Origin: Pochonia chlamydosporia 170
Lineage: Eukaryota > Ascomycota > Sordariomycetes > Hypocreales > Clavicipitaceae
Assembly: GCF_001653235.2 (NCBI RefSeq)
Contig: NC_035794.1
Coordinates: forward strand, 62,001 to 126,000
DNA length: 64,000 bases
Reading direction: 5' to 3'
Position 1 is the stretch's first letter; each line of letters opens with the position of its first letter. Positions 34,512-46,743 of the stretch are shown here, piece by piece. The translations under genes were made by a program, and so were the position numbers. The notes beneath the pieces are model-generated. The model was not told the origin of the DNA and searched no databases. It was given only the letters and a program-made list of their open reading frames with translations.

Positions 34512-35022
34512 TGTGCTCACTCTTCGGTATCCCGTGGAGGAGAATCGCTGGAAGAGACGCAGCATCCCGGGCGAGGAGTCTCGAGGTGAGCACCCCGGGT
34601 CTTTTAAACGCGTTTGACGATCTGATGGTCTCAGCGTGGGATTCCGATGTTTGGTTGGTTTGTGGGGTAAGGTGATGAAGCGGCACCGAAGTCGGGTTGT
34701 AAATGTAGATCCCGTCTCCTCGGCCGTGAGACTGCAGTCGGCAGTTGACCGAGGGGGTAAATTGGGGAAACTAGGATAAAAGCTGCATGAAAAAGTTGCC
34801 GGAAATTTATCTAGTGAGGAGTTTGAAATAATTATTGTTTCCTAGGTAGGTAAGCCGCTTGTTGGATGCTGAACACCAAGTGGTTCATGAGAAGAACTGG
34901 GGTTCCAACTCGGACAAGCTACACCCGAGATGCTCACAAATCACAACCATGAATCCATTTGCACTTATCTCATTAATATCACTCAGCTATTCTTTAACTT
35001 AAACGTAACTCGCATAAAGATA
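34512..35022. other. Intergenic region between transporter and cyanamide hydratase
   Basis: 511 bp holding the transporter promoter and the hydratase 3' end. A symmetric CCTAGGTAGGTA patch is seen near 34840; nothing else recognisable. Confidence 0.4.
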
Positions 35023-35827
35023 TTACTCGTACTGTCTCATCAACTTATTCCCCAGAATCTTGTCATCAAAGTCCGGAATGTGGGTAGTGTGGCACCACGG
35101 CTTCAACCCAATCTCCTTCTGCACCGTCTTTGCAAAGCAACCAAGCCACCCTGTTCTTGGGAAGACATTAATAGCATCCTCTCGCGTTTCAACATGCACT
35201 AGGTCCTTGATATTTGGCAAGTGAGGATGGTCGCTGACATTGTCAAATATGGTCGCCAGTTGAATGACTTGTCCCAAAAACGTAATGTTACCATCCGCGC
35301 CAAGGTCTTGGTGACGGATGATGGCCTCGCAGACTGCATCGGCCTGGTCTTGGGTAGACCCAAAGTCTCTCAAGACATTGAGGGCTTTGAAACCACCGTA
35401 GAACTCGAAAGACATGCGGGTGGCAGCGATGTTCTCTTCAGCGGTGCCAATGTCGTGAAGCAGGGCAGTCATGGCAAGTGTCGATGGAGAGAAGGTGTCT
35501 ACATGTTCGGGGAATTGTTGACGAATGATTGCAGTTGCTGGTAGTGTTAGTGATGTGATGTAAGTATGGATGTGAAGGGCGATGCATGTGAATGATCATG
35601 TACTTACCATAGTAGTACACTCGCATGGAGTGATTATATGTTTCGAGAGGTAGTTTTTCTTTGGCATACTCCTGCACCTTGACAACAATAGGATCATCAG
35701 AAGGAAACTTGATGTCATCAATCTTCAATGCAGTTGGTGCATTCTTGTAAGTGCTGCCATTGAAAAGCCGGCCAGCATCAACAGGGACAGCGGTCCAACC
35801 ATTGAGCAAGACTTCATTGGATGCCAT
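35023..35827 (-). CDS. Cyanamide hydratase (HD-domain; Cah/Ddi2 family)
   Basis: Two exons (35827-35608 and 35537-35023; 70-bp intron) give 244 aa, the length of the Myrothecium verrucaria enzyme. The HD metal ligands are visible: His66 in YNHSMRVYYY, His101-Asp102 in LLHDIGT, and downstream His in IIRHQDLG. The fingerprints RMSFEFYGGFKAL and the tail LKPWCHTTHIPDF also match the family. The enzyme hydrates cyanamide to urea. It is related to yeast Ddi2/Ddi3, which are strongly induced by DNA-damaging or alkylating chemicals. A role in detoxifying cyanamide-like xenobiotics or providing urea nitrogen is inferred. It lies next to a possible nitrogen-compound transporter. Confidence 0.92.
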
Positions 35828-36969
35828 GTCTGGTAATTGAAAGGGGAATTTAACTAAAAAGGATATGACGAATTGGTTTATCTTGTGTAATTATTATTTT
35901 GAAATGTTTACAGGAAAACTTCTTGAATTTGGAAACCTCCGCCATTGATTCGCTTATATACAACACCCCGTGCCTGAAACGACGGCCTGGCGTCCGTTTG
36001 TGGTGGGTTGCAGTTGCGGCCATGCCGGAATTTACAAATACATTAATAATGACATTTTATTGGCAAGACTTGGGTCAATAAGATTTATGAGCATCGTATT
36101 GTCAAAATTTTACACAACCATTACATCTTGGTACACGGCTTTTGCGAAAATTGTATCTACAGTCGGTGTTGTAGATCCAGAAGGGGCCCTTCAATTGATC
36201 GGGTCATGTACTCCGAACCGACCGTTGCTAAGTCGTGGCCGGAGAAATCTACTACTTCCCATACCACGCTAATTTCGTTAGAATTCTCATAAACTCTATT
36301 TCTAGCTGGCTCGGGTGAATTCTGGTTCAATACCTGCTACTCTTTCAAAAAGTCAAAATGGTATAGGGTAGTCAATTGAGGGCGATTCATTTTATCGTCT
36401 GGTTTGTTGCTGGCAGCTTCGCGCAGCTTCAGGCGAAAGCGCAGGTACAAAGGTACTTACTCCCTTCAATGTTAGAGCTCCCATGTGGCCAGGCACTTCG
36501 ATGCACTGTTGTCTGGGGTTAGTCAGCTGCATGTGGAATCTTGTCCACTTTAGGTTTAGCGCCTTTTCCCCTGCGAAAGCGCGTAAAGGCAAAGAGCAGT
36601 TCTGGTGGCGCCTGGACTTTTGATTGCTTCGTTCACTTCAACCATCGAAAAAAAGTCAACCACGCCGCCAGCATCGCGATCCATTAGTTGGCCCTCGGTA
36701 ATTTGTACGCAATACATTTATTGCGCGCCGCTGATCTGCTGGATTGCGCTTTCAGCTGCTCGCGCGGTGCCAGAGGCGCCAGGTGCAGCACTGACCCGCC
36801 CTGATTCTGGTTTGCAACTCTTGCTCGACCAGCTTCGACCAGCTTCGACTTCGACCTTGAAGCGAAATCGACTACTGCGCATCATACAACGAGTCGAGAA
36901 TCTGTGATTGTCGATAAATATCAGTTTTCAGCATAGATACTCTAGGCGCCGAGCGTCTCTACCGGCATC
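35828..36969. promoter_or_regulatory. Divergent intergenic region and RPB2 promoter
   Basis: 1.14 kb between the start codons of the cyanamide hydratase and RPB2 genes. The RPB2 side has two identical GCGAAAGCGC decamers (36432-36441 and 36573-36582) and a tandem 10-mer CGACCAGCTT at about 36826-36845, in what is probably the 5' leader. No coding gene seen. Confidence 0.5.
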
Positions 36970-39900
36970 ATGGCGGACTACGAGGAGGATTATGACTATG
37001 AGAACTACGGCGAGGACGATGAGGGCATCACCCCCGAGGATTGCTGGACCGTCATCTCCTCCTTCTTCGATACCAAGGGCCTGGTTTCTCAGCAGACTGA
37101 TTCGTTCGACGAATTCACTCAGACGACGATTCAGGACCTCGTTAACGAATATTCCACCATCACACTCGACCAACCGAACCCTCCCTCAACCGCGGACAAG
37201 CAGATTGCCCTTCGCCGATATGAGATCAAATTTGGAACCGTCATGGTGTCCCGTCCAACCATTAGTGAAACGGATGGAACCGTAACATCGCTTCTGCCCT
37301 ACGAATGTCGTGACCGCAACTTGACTTACGCAAGTCCCCTGTATATCAATATCACCAAGAAAGTCTCAGTTGCAGTTGAGAGGACACTAGGATACGGGGA
37401 GATGGATGACGCCCAAGAAAAAGAGGCAAAGAAGACTGGCGAATTGCCTACAAAACTTGTCTGGGAACCAGAGGAAAGCACCGAGGATGACGACACCGGC
37501 AAGTCTGAGGATTGGAAGAACATGGTGTTTGTTGGAAAACTACCCATCATGGTCAAGTCCAAGATTTGCCACTTGAGTCGCGAGCATGAAGACAGCTTGT
37601 TCATGGTCAACGAGTGTCCCTACGACCAAGGCGGTTACTTCGTTATCAACGGTAGTGAAAAGGTGCTCATTGCTCAGGAGCGTTCCGCGGCCAACATCGT
37701 TCAAGTCTTCAAGAAGGCCCAGCCCAGTCCTTACACATATACTGCTGAGATCAGAAGTGCATTGGAGAAGGGTTCGCGTCTTATTTCGAGCTTGACCTTG
37801 AAGTTATATGGCAAGGGTGATTCTGCCCGTGGTGGCTTCGGCCAAACCATTCACACAACCCTTCCTTTCGTCAAGTCCGACCTCCCCATTGCCATTGTCT
37901 TCCGTGCTCTGGGCGTCGTGTCTGACGAAGATATCCTTAACCACATCTGCTACGACAGAAAAGACAGCCAAATGCTCGAAATGCTTCGACCCTGCATCGA
38001 AGAAGCCTTTTGCGTACAAGATCGAGAAGTTGCGCTCGACTTCATCGGCAAGCGAGGTAACCGTGATCAGGCTGGTCTGGGCCGAGAGAAGCGTGTTCGT
38101 GTTGCAAAAGACATTTTGCAGAAGGAAACTCTACCCCACATCTCTCAAACCGAAGGTAGTGAGACGAGAAAAGCCTTCTTCCTCGGTTACATGGTTCATA
38201 AACTCCTTCAGTGTGCTCTTGGAAGACGTGAGCCTGACGACCGCGATCACTTTGGCAAGAAGCGATTGGATCTGGCGGGTCCGTTGTTGGCCAAACTCTT
38301 CCGTGGTATCATTCGCAGAATGAACACAGAATTGTCCAATTATCTGCGACGATGTGTTGAGGGCAACAGACATTTCAATTTGGCCGTTGGAATCAAGCCT
38401 GGCACCCTTTCCAACGGTTTGAAGTACTCCCTTGCCACTGGTAACTGGGGAGACCAGAAGAAGGCCATGAGCTCGACTGCCGGTGTGTCTCAAGTGCTGA
38501 ACCGTTATACCTTCGCCTCGACTCTGTCCCACTTGCGTCGTACCAACACACCTATTGGTAGAGACGGAAAGCTGGCTAAGCCGCGTCAGTTGCACAACAC
38601 ACATTGGGGCTTGGTCTGCCCTGCCGAGACACCAGAAGGTCAAGCTTGTGGTCTCGTCAAGAATTTGTCATTGATGTGTTATGTCAGCGTGGGTTCGCCC
38701 TCCGAGCCGTTGATTGAGTTCATGATCAACCGTGGCATGGAAGTCGTGGAGGAATACGAGCCGTTGAGATACCCCCATGCCACCAAGATTTTTGTCAACG
38801 GTGTATGGGTTGGCATACACCAAGACCCCAAGCACTTGGTGAGCCAGGTCTTGGACACTCGACGAAAGTCGTATCTGCAGTACGAAGTGTCCCTCGTACG
38901 AGAAATCAGAGACCAGGAGTTCAAGATTTTCTCCGATGCCGGCCGTGTGATGCGACCAGTGTTCACTGTACAGCAGGAAGACGACCCGGAAACCGGCATA
39001 GAAAAGGGCCATCTGGTTTTGACCAAGGAGTTGGTTAACAAGCTTGCTAAGGAACAGGCTGAGCCACCCGAGGATCCAAACGAGAAGATTGGCTGGGAGG
39101 GATTGATTCGAGCCGGTGCTGTCGAATATCTCGACGCTGAAGAAGAAGAAACCTCCATGATTTGCATGACGCCAGAGGACCTTGAATTGTATCGTCTTCA
39201 GAAAGCTGGTGTTGCTCTTGATGACGACAATGGAGATGACCTTAACAGGCGTCTCAAGACCAAGACCAATCCCACCACCCACATGTATACACATTGTGAA
39301 ATTCACCCCAGTATGATTCTTGGTATCTGCGCTAGTATTATTCCGTTCCCCGACCACAATCAGGTAAGAATCAACTGTCAAGATATTTTTAATACTTTAC
39401 TGACACCTGTGACTAGTCACCTCGTAATACCTATCAATCTGCCATGGGTAAGCAGGCCATGGGTTTCTTCCTTACCAACTACTCTCGCCGCATGGATACT
39501 ATGGCCAATATTCTCTACTATCCCCAAAAACCGCTTGCTACCACACGATCTATGGAATTTCTCAAGTTCCGTGAATTACCTGCTGGTCAAAATGCCATCG
39601 TCGCTATTGCCTGTTATTCGGGCTACAACCAAGAAGATTCCGTTATTATGAACCAGAGTAGTATCGATAGAGGCTTGTTCCGAAGTCTGTTCTTCCGTTC
39701 ATACTCTGACCAGGAAAAGAAGGTTGGTTTGAATTACACCGAAGTGTTTGAAAAGCCATTCCACCAGAGCACGCTTCGTATGAAGCACGGAACATACGAC
39801 AAACTGGACGAGGATGGTATTGTTGCACCTGGTGTGCGGGTGTCTGGAGAAGACATCATTATTGGCAAAACGGCGCCTATTGACCAAGAGAGCCAAGATC

Positions 39901-40864
39901 TGGGAACCAGAACGAGTGTTCATCAGAGACGTGACATCTCTACCCCTCTAAGAAGTACGGAAAATGGTATCGTGGACTCGGTCATTCTCACAGTCAATGC
40001 CGATAATGTCAAGTATGTCAAGGTCCGTGTCCGAACCACAAAGGTGCCTCAGATTGGCGACAAGTTCGCCTCTCGCCACGGTCAGAAGGGTACTATTGGT
40101 GTGACCTACCGACAAGAGGATATGCCTTTTACGCGGGAGGGTGTGACGCCAGACATCATTATCAACCCGCACGCCATTCCTTCACGAATGACAATTGCTC
40201 ACTTGATCGAGTGCTTGCTGAGTAAGGTGTCGACGTTGGAAGGCATGGAGGGTGATGCCACGCCATTTACTGATGTGACAGTTGACTCTGTCTCGGAGCT
40301 GTTGCGCAAACACGGGTACCAGTCCAGAGGTTTCGAAATCATGTACAATGGCCATACTGGCAAGAAGCTGAGAGCGCAGGTGTTCTTTGGACCCACGTAT
40401 TACCAGCGACTTCGTCACATGGTGGACGACAAGATCCACGCGCGTGCTCGTGGACCTGTGCAAATCATGACGCGACAGCCTGTGGAGGGTCGTGCCAGAG
40501 ATGGTGGTCTCCGATTCGGAGAAATGGAACGTGATTGCATGATTGCCCATGGTGCAGCTGCCTTCTTGAAGGAGCGATTATTCGAAGTGTCAGACGCTTT
40601 CCGAGTTCACATTTGTGAAATTTGTGGTTTGATGACACCGATTGCGTAAGTTGAGGCTTTCAGATGTTTGATGATGGAATATTACTAACATGTATGACTA
40701 GAAACCTTTCGAAGCAATCATTCGAATGCCGCCCCTGCAAGAACAAGACCAAGATTGCGCAAATCCACATTCCCTACGCTGCCAAGCTTCTCTTCCAAGA
40801 GCTCCAGTCAATGAACATTGCAGCAAGAATGTTTACCGACAGGTCCGGCGCATCCATTCGATGA
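36970..40864 (+). CDS. rpb2: RNA polymerase II second largest subunit Rpb2
   Basis: Three exons (36970-39363, 39417-40645, 40702-40864) encode 1261 aa. Beginning with an acidic tail ([19 protein letters not shown]), the protein shows [59 protein letters not shown] split across the lobe/fork region, and [14 protein letters not shown] (Glu871-Asp872 near the active-site metal). Also present are [10 protein letters not shown] (hybrid-binding) and [24 protein letters not shown]. The C-terminal zinc site is CEIC (1198-1201) with CRPC (1217-1220). With Rpb1 it forms the catalytic centre that makes mRNA. Introns of 53 and 56 bp interrupt the 3' third. Confidence 0.98.
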
Positions 40865-41222
40865 GCGGACCACCAAGCAGTACAGTAGTTTAGAGGTCAA
40901 GAATGGAATCATACCGTCGAAATAAACAAAGCAAAATGCATCTTGAGACTGGGAATTGGCCATGGGAGTTGACTGATTGGAGGAAAAGGGGGCAATGTAT
41001 TATGATGACGTGCCCTTTGTTGCAAGTGCATTGACGTTTGATGTATTAAGATGCATTTGCATGCTTGCATGCTCTCGCAGCAGGTTGTACCAATACAGGA
41101 TAATATACAAAATACAATGGGAATTCTAGTACAGTACAATTGTTACAGAGTTAATACAGAGTAGTGATTCCATCCCCCGTCTATGTCCCTATGTCCAAAT
41201 CCCGATCATAGCGTATGCGTTG
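40865..41222. other. Convergent intergenic region rpb2/pet117
   Basis: 358 bp between two stop codons, with AT-rich repeats of TACAAAATACA type around 41100-41160. 3' UTRs only, as far as can be seen. Confidence 0.4.
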
Positions 41223-41531
41223 TCATCTCGGCGCCTCTTTGGCTTCCGCATCTGTCGTAGAATCCCGCACAGTCTGATGCTGCTTGTACTCCTCCTCAAG
41301 GGCCTTTTGCATATCGAAATCGAGTTGTCTCTCCCTCTTGACCCGTTGCTGTTCCATGTCGCGCACGACACCCTCATGCATAGCCTGCAAAGTTAGCAAC
41401 TTCCCTCCTCTCTATTCCCGCTGGACAAAACGTACATCTTTTTCCCATTTCTGCTGGAAGTGCACAAAGGCGATTGTGCATGCCGCGAAGAGAGACGTCC
41501 CCCCCAGAGTGAGCTTCGATGCGCGCGACAT
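41223..41531 (-). CDS. pet117: Cytochrome c oxidase assembly protein PET117
   Basis: Two exons (41531-41436 and 41384-41223; 51-bp intron) give 85 aa. The N-terminus MSRASKLTLGGTSLFAACTIAFVHFQQKWEKD provides a single membrane anchor. It is followed by the family core AMHEGVVRDMEQQRVKRERQ, split by the intron after the Asp, and a charged helical tail. PET117 is a small inner-mitochondrial-membrane protein that works with PET191/COX15-type factors in cytochrome oxidase assembly; in humans it couples haem A synthase activity. It is head-to-head with vma10, with only 176 bp between start codons. Confidence 0.95.
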
Positions 41532-41707
41532 TGTTTGTTGCCGATGCAAGTTGCAAAGTTGGTGGGCTTGGACTTTGGTGTGCAGATGATGCAAGTGGGG
41601 CGAACCTAAAACGGAGCTTCCCACCTGCATCCTCAGTCGTCACTCCAGTCCAGCATCAACCACCTCTCCATCGCAAAACAGTCCATCACAACAACTATCC
41701 GCCCACC
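41532..41707. promoter_or_regulatory. Compact bidirectional promoter pet117 / vma10
   Basis: Only 176 bp separate the two start codons, so both transcripts and both 5' UTRs must start inside. No TATA box is evident; CAACAACTATCC and CATCACAACAA stretches precede the vma10 ATG. Confidence 0.6.
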
Positions 41708-42298
41708 ATGGTTCGTCGGTCCTGCCCAGATGAACAAAATGAAGCTAATGGTCGCAGTCTGCCCAAAACTCTGCAGGCATTCAGACGCTGCTTGATGTGC
41801 GTGTTGCTCCTCTGTCACGCAGGGTACAGCTAACCATCCCAGGCTGAGCGGGAAGCATCCAAGATTGTGCAAAAAGGTGCGTTTGTTTCTAGTTTGTGTG
41901 AGGGATGTGACTAATGCTGGTTAGCCCGAGAATGTGAGTAGATTGACGACCAAGCGGAACGATTTATTAAAAGCCGGTAGTTCGTACGAAGCGCGTGCGT
42001 GAAGCTCGCGACGAGGCGAAGAAGGAGATTGCAGAGTATAAAGCTTCCAAGGAGGAGGAGTTTAAGAAGTTTGAGTCCGAGGTATGTTATTTTCGGTTTG
42101 GGATGGGAAAATTGCGAAAGCTGATGGTTTTTGTAGCACAGCAGAGGAAACCAGCAGGCTGAGGAGGAGGCGTCCAAGGAGGCGGACCAGGAGATCAAGG
42201 TGATTAAGGAGGCGGGCACAAAGGGACAGGATGGGGTGGTGAAGAATCTGCTTAGTGCGGTGTTTGACGTGCACCCCGTTCCGCCTGAGAAGGAGTAG
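41708..42298 (+). CDS. vma10: V-type proton ATPase subunit G (Vma10)
   Basis: Six coding exons for only 115 aa: 41708-41710, 41758-41796, 41843-41876, 41925-41933, 41981-42081 and 42137-42298. Exon 1 is the ATG alone, and exon 4 is 9 nt (CCCGAGAAT). The joined product begins MSAQNSAGIQTLLDAEREASKIVQKAREFRTKRV, the invariant N-terminus of subunit G, then RDEAKKEIAEYKASKEEEFKKFESEH, a long charged coiled coil. It ends with DGVVKNLLSAVFDVHP. Subunit G pairs with subunit E to form the peripheral stalks of the vacuolar ATPase, linking V1 to Vo. Introns are 46-55 bp with CTAAC/CTAAT branch sites. Four of the five introns fall within the first 30 codons. Confidence 0.93.
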
Positions 42299-42400
42299 GG
42301 GGTGTTGGGAATGTACATTTTGGCATTGATGGGCGGACGCAATCGAAGCATACAAGTTATGTGGAATACATTATTATTTTTTTGGTACATGGCTGGGATG
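42299..42400. other. Short convergent gap vma10/CTNNBL1
   Basis: 102 bp between convergent stop codons; the 3' UTRs of the two genes almost certainly overlap. Confidence 0.45.
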
Positions 42401-44285
42401 CTACGAGAGGAATTGTATCAGTGTGCCTAGCATTTCGCTTAGGTCTTTGCTGTCCTCCTCTGATGTATCTAGCCCGCCTTGCTGTTCTGACAGGATGGTC
42501 GCTAGAGTGGATAGATTCTCATCACGCTCCGCGAGTAGCAGTTTGATCTTTCTGGATGCGCCTGCGTCTTCGGCGACGAGCCATGCGAGCGTGACGTCTA
42601 GCTGCTGCAGTGTCGAGAGGCCGGCATCTAATCTTTGCAGGAGGAGCTCGATCTCGGCGTCTGCATCCTGTGCGCCTTGCTGTGCGAATTCATCTTCTGC
42701 CCTTTTTACGCGGGAGGAATACTCCCTGTGTAGTTTGACGAGTTTGACGGTCTTTTCGTAGTCCTTCTCTACAAATTTCGCCAACGTGCGTATTCTTTCG
42801 GCCGAAGACGCTGGTAGGAGGCGTAGCATGGACGCAAATATGCTGATCAAGTGGCCGAGTAGCCGGTGATCCTGCGTCTTGTTGAACAGCGTGAATACAC
42901 CCTTGAGACCACCTGCTTCTACGATTTTCAAGCAGACGTCTGTGCCGGCTGTGCCTGACGCGGCGTGGTCTAGTAGTCGTAGTGCGGGGACTTTACTCAT
43001 TTTCCCTTCCTTGAGCATGATGAGACATAGCTCTACGCCTTCTGCTTCGACGAATTTGGTCTTTCCGACGGGCTGGTCCGCGAGACATGTTAGTGCTTCG
43101 AAGAGATTCTCCATGTATTCTTCTTCCTCGCCGCCTTTGTCGGGGTCCCGTTTGCGGTACGTGGCTACTAGTTGGAGGAGGTTGTCGATGGTGTCGAGAT
43201 TGGACAGTTGCTGACAATTTTCGGGCGATGCTTGCGCTAGGAGGGCGAGGATCTCGGCGGCATACTGCTTGTTTTGGGATACGAGTGATTCCTTGCGCTG
43301 AATTCGCTGGAGAAGCCATTTCAATAGGCTGTCTTCTTGGCATATTCGTGTAGCGGTAGCGGCTCGGGAGCAGAGGTTCTCTATTATTCCGAGCGCGTAG
43401 TATACCCCGTTGCGATCTGCTTCTTCATCTTCGTTGAGGCGTGAAAAATTGGAGACTAGCAGTCCGATGAGGTCTGACTCAATCATGGCGTCTACCAGCG
43501 CGTTCCATGGCTCATCCTCAGCTGACACATCCTCGTCGGTCAACTCGCCGATGATCTCTATGGCATCAATGGCAATGTCTGTGTTTTCGTGAGCCAACAG
43601 GCCGACAAGGCTGTTTACGGAACCGAGCTCCACAAAGTCGGGGTACAGCTCTGGGTGTTCTGACAGGATGGAAAGGCTCTTGATGTCGGCGTCGAGGTCG
43701 GCTTCGCTGCTGATGAATTTTTGAGGCTCATCTTCATATTTGGCTCGCAATTCGGCGTTTTTGGTGATGTGCTTTTCAAAGTTTAGAGCCGTCTTGCGCA
43801 GCCATGTCGCGTCGATCTTGTCTAGGGCTTGGTCTGCGTCGCCTGCTTCGTCGACAAAGTCGAGAATCTGTGACTCTTGCTTGCTTATGCCGCCGCCGAA
43901 GAAACGGCCCTCCTCGTCATCGCCTGCGTCGTCTTCGTCTGGCGGCATGGCGGGACCGAAATCGCCGTCATCGTCCGGTTGTGGACCGGCTTCATGATCG
44001 TCGTCGGGATGGTCTTGGACATGGGCGCGACGGTTTGGTCCATTCGCACTTAGTTTACTAGCTTTGTATATTTCATCTGAAGGGGCATTGGTTAGCAAGA
44101 GGATGACTATTTGGATGATGTTGTCGCGATGTGGCGTTACTGACTGGGATCTTTGATAGCATCTAGCTTCCTTTTGCTAGGAACACCCGAGTTCTGCGGC
44201 ATGTTAGCATTTATAAGCAAGGTAAATGGGATTGGAAGAAGACGCATTGCACACGTACTTTGAAAATATCGTCAACACTGGCCAT
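42401..44285 (-). CDS. Beta-catenin-like protein 1 (CTNNBL1/NAP) homologue
   Basis: Three exons (44285-44259, 44193-44145, 44076-42401) encode 583 aa. The N-terminus MASVDDIFKNSGVPSKRKLD is assembled from two tiny exons (27 and 49 nt). An Asp-rich low-complexity segment follows (about 55-85). The armadillo-like helical repeats carry family blocks DATWLRKTALNFEKHITKNAELRAKYEDEP, LLAHENTDIAIDAIEIIGELTDEDV, GVYYALGIIENLCS and FVEAEGVELCLIMLKEGKMSK. The C-terminus is acidic and helical. CTNNBL1 proteins bind the Prp19/CDC5L spliceosome complex and nuclear-localisation-type ligands. The gene joins U5-40K as a second spliceosome-associated gene here, which I regard as coincidence. Confidence 0.94.
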
Positions 44286-46743
44286 GACGCCTGTTGGCGG
44301 CCGAACAGCCAGCAAATTGGAGGAGCCTGTAGCTCAAGTTCGAATTGGGCACGCAAAGGGACCAATCACGCAATTCGTCTGCGCTCCGGTGTACGAGTCT
44401 GTGGGCGCATGTAAGGAAATAGCTATAGTAGGTCAAGTATCGGAGTCGAGTGCCTGCAGCGTGATGTGGTTTGATACAGTAGTTTCTTGGTTGAATCGAG
44501 AGCTATGCGACAAGCTTCAAGGACGACTTTGTCGTGACCGAATGAAGTTTGGCGTCTGGTGGACTGGGAATTGTGGGGCACATCGATCAGCTCTCACAAA
44601 AAGCTGAGACGTGCCAATGTTCAATGTTGGCTCAGTTCAGACCACCAACTCGGCTCGACTTAACCGTCATAGCACCAGCAGGTCGACTGCCTAGGTCTGG
44701 TACTTAAGAAGGTATGATGACAAGACATGAGTGCAGCCGGCAGAATACCGTCACATCTCAGATTGGCCAACTTGAGCATCGTTGCATCGTTTAGATTGTA
44801 CATATTAACCGTTGAGAGTTGCAAATGTCCGGCCATCCTGCACTACAGTTGGTCAACTGGTGATCCATTTGGTGCGCATTGACCGTCAATACTGCGACAT
44901 CGTCCACATGGCGGCGGCGTCAAGAAGGGATGCAGTTATTGATGCTGGCGCTTAGTTATAATAATCACCTCGCACAACATGGTCTTGGGGGCAGAAGTAC
45001 TCGTGTCCGGCTTCATGTGCAAAACATTTGGAAACACTCCAGAGAAACGATGGAACATGAGTTGAAGCATGTTTTGCAATTGACTGTATGCTAAGCCACT
45101 TACGCCAGTGAGCCAGCAACTACCGGCAGCAGCGTGACAAATTGGCCGCAGGTAAGTGTCACATCTTTTGCCGTGATGAATGGACAACACATTGCACCTC
45201 GACGATAAAAATAGAAAAATAAATAAATAAAGAGAAAACGAGGCGGCGGAATTGCATGAGCGGGCTGCAGTTACGCATGTTGCGGCCGTGATCTGAGCCC
45301 TGCGACTCTGTATTGGGGGATTGTTGAACCATGGCAAAGTATCAAATTTCTTCTTTCGAATCAGCCTCAAGCTGCCTCATGCTGGGAGGCAGATTGGCCA
45401 TCTCCGTGATTCATCAAACTCCATGTCCCAACAGCAAGACATGTTCAAACACATGATGAATCTAGCCAATCGTGCAAGACTCCCCACAACTGTACCAGTC
45501 TGATCGCCGCTTCCAGTCTGGTCTGCTTCATCACCAGCCAGTAGTTGAGCGCACTCAAGCACCAAACATGCAGCATCCTTTGTCCCCATATTTGTGCTCT
45601 GTCATCCGGTCTGGTTCATATCAGGACACCGAACCCCTGGCTCCGAGCCCGCGACCGCCCGAGAAGCAAAATCCAGGGCAGCACAGACATTGGAGGATTG
45701 AAGCAGCCGCGCCATCTTGAGCCATCTCGAGCCATCGGGTCCATGAGTGGTCCGACTCCACGCAGATTTGTGGACATGGATTGACGGACTTGGACTCGAC
45801 CAGGCACATCCCATGAGAGCCACAAGAGCCAGCAAGGAAAGGCACCAGAAAGGCACCAGACAGGGGTAAAGGAGGGGGTGCAAGAGGTCTGGAGGTCTGG
45901 TATGGTCCATCTCGTCTTCATCCCTTGCCTTGGTCCAGCCAAGCGGTCAATGATTGGCACCAGGCGATGGGATTATTTTGTATTTTCGCCCTCATCCACC
46001 TCCTCAAGCCAACGACAAGCCAACGACAAGCCAGAGGTCCCTGGCCGGTGTGCTTGTTCCCTGGGACCCTCCATTGCCTCCAGTCAGTCCACCCTGACCT
46101 CGTGTCCCTGCAAACAGGTGCCATCCATTCATCATTGCAATCCTTCGAACCGCCAGCCTCGACTCCTTTTGACGTCGTCCCCTGTTTCTCAAGATTCATG
46201 CTGTGACTGCACAACACGTCCAGCCCGGCTGCGGCAGATTCCTGCAACCCGAACACATCGCATTGAACGGCGCATTGGGGAACGAGAATATTTTCAACGT
46301 TATGACGAGAGTACGGATTATGCCTTTCTAAGCCTTGCTTTCTAAAGTCACTGGTTCCCTGGCGGTCAAATATCGAGGCTGGCCATCCATCTGCCCCCCG
46401 CTGGTGCATACGCGAAGTTGATTATCCCGACTGTTGCATGAACAGGGCCACAACCTCTCGAACCACTTCCACCACCACCACTTTGTCAAGTCGCACCCAT
46501 CTTGTCCGAGCCAGAAACGATATGGAGTAAGCTCTACAAACGGGACTTCGTCGTCAACATTTCAATTTCAGGCGAAAATCGTCCTCTCCGACAATTGGCA
46601 TCGCTTGGCGGACAATCTGAGACATCCTCCACGCTTGGAGCCACGGAACCGGGAACAACCCTTGTGGTCTGGTCAGCTCTGGTCTGGTTGACGCTCTCCA
46701 GTCAGTCCCATCAGCTCCGCGAGTTTGAAAGGACAGCTGGAGC
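44286..46743. promoter_or_regulatory. Long divergent intergenic region CTNNBL1 / MIT-domain gene
   Basis: About 2.5 kb without a supportable gene. It includes an AAATAAATAAATAAAG patch at about 45217-45232, a short duplicated GGCACCAGA (about 45840-45858) and CCAACGACAAG repeats at about 46010-46031. It should hold both promoters and possibly a long leader for the MIT gene. Confidence 0.45.

Noticed and set aside
45878..46409. Open frames of about 155-163 codons on both strands
   Set aside because: Overlapping on opposite strands, no family resemblance and repeated short motifs; treated as intergenic.
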